In this document: positions 25,536 through 31,311 of the stretch, one piece after another
Numbering within the stretch: position 1 is the stretch's first letter
Layout: each line of letters starts with the position of its first letter
Assembly: GCA_900541935.1 (NCBI GenBank)
Contig: UQLZ01000025.1
Span: forward strand, 1-31,311
Length of the DNA stretch: 31,311 bases
Direction of reading: 5' to 3'
Source: an uncultured Prevotellaceae bacterium
GTDB lineage: Bacteria > Bacteroidota > Bacteroidia > Bacteroidales > Muribaculaceae
Notes under the pieces: model-generated
What the model was told of the DNA's origin: nothing
Seen by the model: only the letters and a program-made list of their open reading frames with translations
Databases searched by the model: none
Position numbers and translations under genes: made by a program

Positions 25536-26738
25536 ATGGACTTTGATTTTATCAGCAATAAAGACTTCATCGATTTTATCGAAAAGAACAAGAATGTCAC
25601 CCCAACTTCCTTGCGTTTGAAAAAATTCAAGGACACTACTTTCGACATTAATTTTGCAATTACACAAATCGCATGCCGAAATAAAGCAAAATCAAAGTTA
25701 CCATCATTGTACGACAAGATATTTTACCCTACTGATATATCTATCGAGCAATGTACCACTGAAACAGTTGCAGAATTTCATGGTTCTTTATTTAAGGGAT
25801 GTGACACTGTTTATGATTTCACTTGCGGCCTTGGCATTGATTCTTTCTTCATATCACAAAATGCCAAAACGGTTAGAAGTTTCGACATTAACGAGAAAGT
25901 TGCCGAAATTGCAAACGAGAATTACAAGCGGTTGAATCAACCGAATATAACTGCTTTTCAAGGCGACAGTACAGAAGTTGCAAAAAATATAACAGGACAA
26001 ATATCTGCAGGCTTTATTGATCCTTCAAGGCGAGACAAGACCGACTCTTCTTCACGCCTTTACAGTCTTGAAAGTTGCGAACCAGATGTTAAAATTATTA
26101 TTGATTCAATCAAAGATAAAGCTAATTTTCTGATTGTCAAAGCATCCCCTATGATTGACATTACCCAAACAATCAAATACATTGACGAGATTTCTGATAT
26201 TTGGATAATATCAATAAAGAACGACTGCAAGGAACTACTTTTCAAAGTCGATTTTAAACAAAAAACTGAAAAAATCTCCCTACATACTATCAACTACGAA
26301 AACTCAAAAGTCGAAACTTTTGATTCAATATTTAGGAATAATGATTCTTCAAGCAAATTTGTAACTCCAGAAATTGGAAATTATCTTTATTTGCCTAATT
26401 CATCAATAATGAAAGCTAATCTCTTTGGTGCAATTTCAGAGAATTTCAAACTGGCTAAAATCGCTGTCAATAGCCACCTCTACTCAGGTCCAGATAAAAA
26501 AGCAAATTTTCCTGGTAAGATTTTCTCTATTGATAATATTTGCGGCATGTCAAAATCGGAAGTTATCAACCTGAGAAAAAGTATTAAAAAAGCGAATATT
26601 GCATGCCGTAATTTTCCGCTCTCCCCTGACGCCCTTAAAAGCAAACTAAAGATAAAAGACGGAGGCGAAGTTTATATATTTGCGACAACAACCGCAGAAA
26701 ATAAACATATCCTCCTTATTTGCTCAAAAGTTTATTAA
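25536..26738 (+). CDS. SAM-dependent methyltransferase with THUMP-like domain (PG_1098 type)
   Basis: A 400-residue class I methyltransferase. The SAM-binding motif I is VYDFTCGLGIDSFF (about 92-105), followed by an acidic VRSFDINE strand (113-120), then FIDPSRRDK (160-168) in the catalytic motif IV position, which resembles the DPPR/DPxR motif of RNA base methyltransferases. The C-terminal third (about 310-400) would be the THUMP-like domain seen in the Porphyromonas PG_1098 family. The likely target is RNA, but neither substrate nor position is known. Start set at ATG 25536 because the upstream TTG reading overlaps the promoter box. It is divergent from clpP and converges on the HD hydrolase gene with a four-base overlap of stops. 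Confidence 0.82.
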   Translation: MDFDFISNKDFIDFIEKNKNVTPTSLRLKKFKDTTFDINFAITQIACRNKAKSKLPSLYDKIFYPTDISIEQCTTETVAEFHGSLFKGCDTVYDFTCGLGIDSFFISQNAKTVRSFDINEKVAEIANENYKRLNQPNITAFQGDSTEVAKNITGQISAGFIDPSRRDKTDSSSRLYSLESCEPDVKIIIDSIKDKANFLIVKASPMIDITQTIKYIDEISDIWIISIKNDCKELLFKVDFKQKTEKISLHTINYENSKVETFDSIFRNNDSSSKFVTPEIGNYLYLPNSSIMKANLFGAISENFKLAKIAVNSHLYSGPDKKANFPGKIFSIDNICGMSKSEVINLRKSIKKANIACRNFPLSPDALKSKLKIKDGGEVYIFATTTAENKHILLICSKVY

Positions 26739-27181
26739 ACACCTTTTTCCAACAAAAAGGTTCTTGCTCTAAGATATCTATTATATCTTTGAGCCATATC
26801 GTCCGTCAGTGTGTCAAGACGCAGCACATTCAAATTATCCTCCAAATCATATAATTTGACAACTTTTCCAATCGGATCCGCCTTAGCACGGGCAACAAAA
26901 TCCTCATAACTTTCGCCTGCCCCTTTTGTCACCGACAATACGCTATCAACAATATATTTAGGAAATCCATCCTCTAACAAATTCTCAGCAGTTACCTCCG
27001 TATCTTCAATAACATCGTGCAACATAGCAACTATTTTCTCCTCATCGGTACGGCAACGCATTGCAACACGCATAGGATGCAAAAAATATGCAGTACCTGA
27101 CTTATCCCTCTGCCCTGAATGCTTTTCTACGCATATTTTTGCCGCCTTTTCGAGCAATTTTGCTGATTCCTCTTTTGTCAT
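26735..27181 (-). CDS. Stand-alone HD hydrolase like the ppGpp hydrolase domain
   Basis: A 148-residue HD-fold protein matching only the hydrolase domain of RelA/SpoT, with no synthetase, TGS or ACT domains. Metal and nucleotide-site residues in order are SGQRDKSGTAYFLHP with Arg24 and His35; MLHDVIEDT with His55, Asp56, Glu59 and Asp60; and KLYDLEDN, aligned to SpoT KLADRLHN, with Asp112 and Asn116. This layout fits small alarmone hydrolases (MESH1/SAH type) that cleave (p)ppGpp, although other nucleotides such as NADPH have been reported as substrates of this fold. It is encoded alone, opposite yicC, and convergent with the methyltransferase. Hydrolysis of ppGpp here is an inference. Confidence 0.82.
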   Translation of the reverse strand: MTKEESAKLLEKAAKICVEKHSGQRDKSGTAYFLHPMRVAMRCRTDEEKIVAMLHDVIEDTEVTAENLLEDGFPKYIVDSVLSVTKGAGESYEDFVARAKADPIGKVVKLYDLEDNLNVLRLDTLTDDMAQRYNRYLRARTFLLEKGV

Positions 27182-27210
27182 AACACAGTCATTTATGATT
27201 TATAATGAAA

Positions 27211-27218
27211 CAAAGATA
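27211..27218 (-). promoter_or_regulatory. Candidate -7 box for the HD hydrolase gene
   Basis: The minus strand reads TATCTTTG, a full TAnnTTTG match, 29 bases before the ATG at 27181. A -33 element at the usual spacing is not seen. Confidence 0.4.
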
Positions 27219-27309
27219 ATATTTTAATTATAAAAAGCCGATTATGTCTGTTACAATTAATTTTACTTTTAAAACAGCAACTTGAAAAACAGAAAAGCAG
27301 TGTTTTTTC

Positions 27310-27340
27310 TTGCTTAAGTTGGTTTGAATAACTAATTTTG
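27310..27340 (+). promoter_or_regulatory. yicC-gmk-nadD promoter of Bacteroidetes type
   Basis: TTG at 27310-27312, a 20-base gap, then TAATTTTG at 27333-27340. The yicC ATG is 17 bases further, so the leader is about ten bases. Both boxes and spacing fit the sigma-ABfr consensus. Confidence 0.6.
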
Positions 27341-27357
27341 CAAAAAAAGCAACAATT

Positions 27358-28230
27358 ATGATTTTTTCTATGACAGGTTTCGGCAAATCTTGTGTCGAAA
27401 TTGAAAATAAAAAAATAACAGCAGAAATCAAATCACTTAATAGCAAGCAATTAGACTTGTCTATCAGAATTCCTCAACAGTATAGAGAATATGAATTGCA
27501 GCTTCGCAATCTCATAGCAACAAATCTTGAAAGAGGAAAAGTTGATTTAACAATTACAACTGACAACATTGGTGAAAATTGCCAAACAACGATAAACAAA
27601 TCTTTGGCAAAAGGTTATAAGGCACAACTTGAAGACCTTTCCAAAGAACTCAACATACCACTTCCAACAGACTGGTATGCAACACTTTTAAGAATGCCGG
27701 AAATTCTCAAAAGCGAAGTAAGCGACGTTGATGAAAAAGAAATCAACGCTCTGACAAAAGCAGTATCTGAAGCAATTGAGAAACTCAATGAATTCAGAAA
27801 GCAAGAAGGTCACCGCCTTGAACTTTTCTTTGAAGAAAAAATCGCTAAAATTCAAGAACTTCTTAATGAAGTCCCTCAATACGAGCAGGAAAGAGTTGAA
27901 AAGATTAGAACAAGAATTGTTGACTCTCTACAAAAACTCGACACCGTTGAGTATGATAAAAACCGCTTTGAGCAAGAAATGATTTTCTATATTGAGAAAT
28001 TAGATATTACAGAAGAAAAGGTAAGACTCCAAAACCACTTGGAATATTTCTTGTCAACAATGAAAAGTGGAAGAGGTCAAGGAAAAAAATTAGGTTTCAT
28101 CACTCAAGAAATGGGTCGCGAAATCAACACCCTTGGTTCCAAAGCAAACCATGCAGAACTGCAACGCGTTGTTGTCCGCATGAAAGACCAATTGGAACAA
28201 ATCAAAGAGCAAATACTTAACGTAATGTAA
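27358..28230 (+). CDS. yicC: YicC family endoribonuclease-like protein
   Basis: A 290-residue YicC/YloC-family protein. The hallmark N-terminus is MIFSMTGFGKS, and the C-terminal DUF1732 region (about 205-290) carries GRGQGKKLGFITQEMGREI and TLGSKANHAELQ, the most conserved block. Homologues in E. coli (YicC) and B. subtilis (YloC) have been described as endoribonucleases involved in small-RNA or mRNA turnover. The middle is a long helical, charged, coiled-coil-like segment. It leads a plus-strand operon with gmk four bases later, an association seen widely in bacteria. Confidence 0.95.
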   Translation: MIFSMTGFGKSCVEIENKKITAEIKSLNSKQLDLSIRIPQQYREYELQLRNLIATNLERGKVDLTITTDNIGENCQTTINKSLAKGYKAQLEDLSKELNIPLPTDWYATLLRMPEILKSEVSDVDEKEINALTKAVSEAIEKLNEFRKQEGHRLELFFEEKIAKIQELLNEVPQYEQERVEKIRTRIVDSLQKLDTVEYDKNRFEQEMIFYIEKLDITEEKVRLQNHLEYFLSTMKSGRGQGKKLGFITQEMGREINTLGSKANHAELQRVVVRMKDQLEQIKEQILNVM

Positions 28231-28234
28231 TTCT

Positions 28235-28801
28235 ATGAAATCAGGAAAAATAATCATCATATCAGCCCCATCAGGTTCAGGCAAATCAACAATTATCAAT
28301 CAAATCATCGGCAACGAAAAATTAAAATTGAAATTCTCTGTATCTGCAACCAACCGCAGTCCGCGAGTTGGTGAAGAAGATGGAGTAAGTTACCATTTCC
28401 TGACAACAGAACAATTCCAAGACGCAATAAAAGAAAATAAATTTGTTGAATTTGAGGAGGTCTATCCAGGACGATATTACGGGACATTGAAATCTGAAGT
28501 TCAAAAAATTTTGGACGGAGGAAACAATCTGATCCTTGACATTGACGTTAAAGGCGGTATAAATGTGAAAAAACTTTATCCTGACGCCCTGGCATTATTT
28601 ATCATGCCACCAAGTATAGAGGCATTAAAAGAGCGCTTAATCAACCGCAATACCGATAACGAAGAAACAATCAACCAACGCATATCCAAAGCGGAATACG
28701 AAATCTCTTTCGCTAAAGAATATGATAAAATCGTTGTCAATGACGATTTATCGGTAGCAGTTGAAGAAACTACTAAAATACTTACAGAATTTATCAATTA
28801 A
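28235..28801 (+). CDS. gmk: Guanylate kinase
   Basis: A 188-residue kinase phosphorylating GMP to GDP with ATP. P-loop APSGSGKST (11-19), GMP-binding TNRSPRVGEEDGVSYHFL (about 40-57), an EFEEVYPGRYYGT segment (about 71-83) that binds the base, and the lid region with RLINRNTDNEE. The stop TAA shares its final A with the nadD ATG (TAATG, 28799-28803), so translation is coupled. Normal length and all key parts are present. Confidence 0.97.
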   Translation: MKSGKIIIISAPSGSGKSTIINQIIGNEKLKLKFSVSATNRSPRVGEEDGVSYHFLTTEQFQDAIKENKFVEFEEVYPGRYYGTLKSEVQKILDGGNNLILDIDVKGGINVKKLYPDALALFIMPPSIEALKERLINRNTDNEETINQRISKAEYEISFAKEYDKIVVNDDLSVAVEETTKILTEFIN

Positions 28802-29379
28802 TGATTATTGGAGTTTTCGGGGGGACATTCAACCCAATACATATCGGTCACTGTATTTTAGCAAACTATATTTGCCAGCAGAATATAGTTGACCAGGTAT
28901 GGTTTGTTGTCTCTCCGCAAAACCCATTAAAGGAATTGCAAGATGCCAGTTATGACCAGCACAAATTGACTATGGTACAACTTGCCTTAACTGGTCATTC
29001 CAACTTGAATGCAAGCGATATTGAATATACCCTTCCAAAACCGTCATACACAATAACTACCTTACAAGCATTAAAAGAAAAACATCCTGAACATTCTTTT
29101 AAACTTATTATTGGTGCTGACAATTGGTTGAAATTTGACAAATGGAGGGACTATCAAAAAATAATTGATGAATTTGGCGTAATTATTTATCCTCGCATTG
29201 GGTACGACATATCTAACAAAGTGCACCCTAATGCAATAATTGTTAACGCCCCAATAATCGAGATTTCATCAACCTTTATAAGAGAATCATTAAAATCAGG
29301 TAAGGACATCGGATTTATGGTTCCCGAAAAAGTAAACGAATATATAAAAGAACACAAACTATATGGATACACTGAATAA
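28801..29379 (+). CDS. nadD: Nicotinate-nucleotide adenylyltransferase
   Basis: A 192-residue nucleotidyltransferase making deamido-NAD from nicotinate mononucleotide and ATP, a central step of NAD synthesis. It contains GGTFNPIHIGH (7-17) with the two histidines of the (H/T)xGH family, a GADNW segment (105-109), and the closing ISSTFIRESL (155-164), which matches the ISST/SxxR motif. Begins inside the gmk stop and overlaps the DUF5063 gene by 17 bases. This is the usual bacterial form and length. Confidence 0.96.
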   Translation: MIIGVFGGTFNPIHIGHCILANYICQQNIVDQVWFVVSPQNPLKELQDASYDQHKLTMVQLALTGHSNLNASDIEYTLPKPSYTITTLQALKEKHPEHSFKLIIGADNWLKFDKWRDYQKIIDEFGVIIYPRIGYDISNKVHPNAIIVNAPIIEISSTFIRESLKSGKDIGFMVPEKVNEYIKEHKLYGYTE

Positions 29380-29869
29380 TAACAGCATTCTCTTTCTTGG
29401 CCTTGCTAACGAGTACTGCAATGCCATAGAAAATGCAGGTTCCACTGAAAAGGAAGAATTTATCAACCACATGATAAAACTTCTTCCAAGAATATATATT
29501 TCAGCAACCGACCTAACCTTCCCCATCGAAGCGGAAAGTTCTTATTCAGAAGGTTACCTTGATGAAATTTACTACGACAGCGTTCGAAGAAACCTCGAAA
29601 TGCTCTTGGGCGAAGATGATACATACCTCGAAGTTTTTATGGAGGATATGAAATTCTCAGACACTCCAATCGCTTCAAGCATTGCCGAATGTCTTTCTGA
29701 CATCTTCCAATGCCTGTATGACTTGATTCATGCCGTTAAGGATATTCCTCAAGAACACATGAACGAGTTTCTGCTTATCTGCAAGGAAAACTTTGACTCA
29801 TACTGGGGGCAGACATTATGTAATGTTCTACGTGCATTGCATAACGTCAAGTACAATTATGGTATGTAA
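29363..29869 (+). CDS. DUF5063 protein of unknown function
   Basis: A 168-residue, largely helical and acidic protein that I assign to DUF5063 by its features: LPRIYISATDL near residue 40, then ARR/VRRNLEMLLGEDDTYLEVFMEDMKFSDTP (about 74-102 in parts) and SIAECLSDIFQCLYDL, ending in WGQTLCNVLRALH. No catalytic motif, signal peptide or membrane segment is evident. The gene is nested over the last 17 bases of nadD, which indicates translational coupling to the gmk-nadD operon. The function is not known to me. This family is common next to nadD in Bacteroidetes. Confidence 0.8.
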   Translation: MDTLNNNSILFLGLANEYCNAIENAGSTEKEEFINHMIKLLPRIYISATDLTFPIEAESSYSEGYLDEIYYDSVRRNLEMLLGEDDTYLEVFMEDMKFSDTPIASSIAECLSDIFQCLYDLIHAVKDIPQEHMNEFLLICKENFDSYWGQTLCNVLRALHNVKYNYGM

Positions 29870-29913
29870 TTATTTGAACTCCTTAAAATACTAACCTCTA
29901 TAAAACTAAAATT

Positions 29914-31206
29914 ATGGCATATCCAAATGAAGCATCATTACTGAACTTCCTTGATAATAGCCCATGCAATTTCTTGGCAGTTGCTTCAATTCAGAGAGAA
30001 TTGGCAGAAAATGGTTTTACTGAACTTGACCTTACCAAAAGTTGGAATATCCAAGCAGGAGGCAAATATTTCGTAAAGAAAAACGATTCTGCTATTTTCG
30101 CATTTAAAATAGGTTGCCAACCTATAAGCAAGACCGGTTTTAAAATCGTGTCTGCCCATTCTGATTCTCCCTGCTTCAGAATCAAGCCAAACCCAATTAT
30201 GCTCAACGACGGCGTTATTCGCTTGAACACTGAAGTCTATGGCGGGCCAATCCTTTATACTTGGTTCGACAGACCTCTATCAATAGCAGGTAGAGTTATT
30301 GTTAAGGGCGGTAGCATTCTGGCACCAGAAACAAAACTAATCCATATTAAAAAGCCTTTGATGGTTATTCCTCACCTTGCTATTCACTTCAATAGAACAG
30401 TAAACGAGGGCAACAAACTGTCGAAGCAAAAAGATATGCTTCCTATTATAGGAATCGTCAACGATACTTTCGAGAAAGACAATTTTATTCTTGACCTGAT
30501 TTCAAAAGAACTTAAAATTAACAAGAATGACATTCTTGACTTTGACCTACTCCTATACAATTGCCAAAAAGCAGAAACAGTTGGCATGAATGGCGAGTTA
30601 TTTATGTCTGGAAGAATCGATGACTTGAGTATGGCACATGCTGCAACAACCGCCCTTATAAACTGCTGCGATACTACCACAACACAAGTGATAGCAATAT
30701 TCGACAATGAAGAAACTGGTAGCGGAACAAAACAAGGTGCAGCATCTCCTGTCTTTGCAAACGTTCTGCAACGTATTTCTATGGCTTTGGGCGATGACCA
30801 AGAAACATTCTACCGCACTATAGAAAAATCATTTATGATTTCTGCTGATAACGCACATGCCGCACACCCGAATTATCCAGAAAAATATGACCCGACAAAC
30901 CACCCGACTATGGGCGGAGGTCCTGTTATCAAAATTAATGCCAATTGCAAATATATGACCGACGCAAATTCTTCTGCAATTTTTATCGGAATTTGCAATA
31001 AGGCAAAAGTTCCTTATCAGTATTTCGTGAACCACTCCGACAACGCTGGTGGCTCTACATTAGGAAATATTCTGACATCACAAATTGACATCTGCGGCGT
31101 TGACGTTGGCAATCCTATATGGGCAATGCACTCAGCAATGGAAACAGGGTCTCTTTTCGACCACGAATGCATGATTAAAACATTCATTTGTTTCTTCAAT
31201 GAATAA
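29914..31206 (+). CDS. M18 family aminopeptidase
   Basis: A 430-residue two-zinc M18 metallopeptidase removing N-terminal (often acidic) residues from peptides. The metal-site motifs are SAHSDSPCFRIKP (His82 and Asp84), RIDDLSMAHAA, IFDNEETGSG with the two glutamates, ISADNAHAAHPNY, and a late VNHSDNAGGSTLGNI histidine. All are in family order and distance, so the enzyme should be active. No signal peptide. It follows DUF5063 after 44 bases without a clear promoter and ends in a strong hairpin terminator. Substrate preference cannot be read from sequence. Confidence 0.95.
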   Translation: MAYPNEASLLNFLDNSPCNFLAVASIQRELAENGFTELDLTKSWNIQAGGKYFVKKNDSAIFAFKIGCQPISKTGFKIVSAHSDSPCFRIKPNPIMLNDGVIRLNTEVYGGPILYTWFDRPLSIAGRVIVKGGSILAPETKLIHIKKPLMVIPHLAIHFNRTVNEGNKLSKQKDMLPIIGIVNDTFEKDNFILDLISKELKINKNDILDFDLLLYNCQKAETVGMNGELFMSGRIDDLSMAHAATTALINCCDTTTTQVIAIFDNEETGSGTKQGAASPVFANVLQRISMALGDDQETFYRTIEKSFMISADNAHAAHPNYPEKYDPTNHPTMGGGPVIKINANCKYMTDANSSAIFIGICNKAKVPYQYFVNHSDNAGGSTLGNILTSQIDICGVDVGNPIWAMHSAMETGSLFDHECMIKTFICFFNE

Positions 31207-31246
31207 AAAAAGAATGATTTAGGGAAACCTAAATCATTCTTTTTCT
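31205..31246 (+). terminator. Strong hairpin terminator after the M18 gene
   Basis: AGAATGATTTAGG (31211-31223) and CCTAAATCATTCT (31228-31240) are perfect complements around a GAAA tetraloop. A run of A precedes and TTTTCTTT follows, so it is a classic rho-independent terminator and could work on both strands. Beyond it, 31247-31311 holds no feature I can name. Confidence 0.9.
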
Positions 31247-31311
31247 TTAATTTATCTGTCTAGTCCTGCCATAGCGTTACACTAAAAAGTAACAGAAAAT
31301 GAAAGAGACTA

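Noticed and set aside
25515..26738. Longer methyltransferase reading from a TTG at 25515
   Set aside because: The TTG lies inside the -7 promoter box, upstream of any transcript start from it; ATG 25536 is preferred.
27285..27307. Hairpin AAAAACA / TGTTTTT upstream of yicC as a terminator
   Set aside because: Seven A-T-rich pairs, weak, overlapping a promoter region; likely composition.

Overview
The window looks like an ordinary chromosomal segment of an AT-rich member of the Bacteroidota, most likely order Bacteroidales. Three things point there: a complete aerotolerance (Bat) cluster of Bacteroidetes type; a thrA / phosphoglycerate-mutase-like / thrC threonine operon as in Bacteroides; and upstream boxes that fit the Bacteroidetes sigma-ABfr promoter (TTTG, about 19 bases, TAnnTTTG). 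Start sites mostly lack strong Shine-Dalgarno sequences. I see no rRNA, tRNA, insertion sequence, phage gene or CRISPR array. Coding density is high and no gap exceeds about 210 bases.

Layout. (1) 1-5129, minus strand: a PD-(D/E)XK nuclease-like HSDR_N protein, a PcrA/UvrD helicase, carboxynorspermidine decarboxylase (nspC) and an ATP-grasp-like protein, ending in a hairpin terminator near base 80. (2) 5192-6259, plus strand: holA, encoding the clamp-loader delta subunit. (3) 6256-14523, minus strand: moxR, a DUF58 gene, an uncharacterised membrane-protein gene, batA, batB, batC, batD and batE, nearly gapless and probably one transcript. (4) 14731-19683, minus strand: thrA, a phosphoglycerate-mutase-like gene that probably supplies homoserine kinase, and thrC, followed by a good terminator. 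(5) 19875-20468, plus strand: yqgE. (6) 20457-25333, minus strand: clpP, clpX, recQ and an RluA-type pseudouridine synthase; recQ also has its own promoter. (7) 25536-26738, plus strand: a PG_1098-type methyltransferase, convergent with (8) 26735-27181, minus strand: a stand-alone HD hydrolase resembling the ppGpp hydrolase domain. (9) 27358-29869, plus strand: yicC, gmk, nadD and a DUF5063 gene, with gene overlaps. (10) 29914-31206, plus strand: an M18 aminopeptidase closed by a perfect hairpin terminator.

How the genes work together. The Bat cluster couples a MoxR AAA+ ATPase to membrane-anchored von Willebrand A proteins and periplasmic TPR/Ig-like partners, probably an envelope chaperone or assembly machine. 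The threonine block carries aspartate to threonine apart from the two intermediate steps (aspartate-semialdehyde dehydrogenase is encoded elsewhere, and no GHMP-type homoserine kinase is visible). ClpXP, RecQ, PcrA and HolA are housekeeping proteolysis and replication/repair functions.

No clearly new defence or mobile system is visible. The points most worth a second look are the nuclease-like and helicase ORFs lying in the same frame with a single stop between them, the nspC/ATP-grasp pair, the mutase-like homoserine kinase candidate, the stand-alone HD hydrolase, the uncharacterised Bat-cluster protein, and a stem-loop at the start of the predicted clpP transcript.
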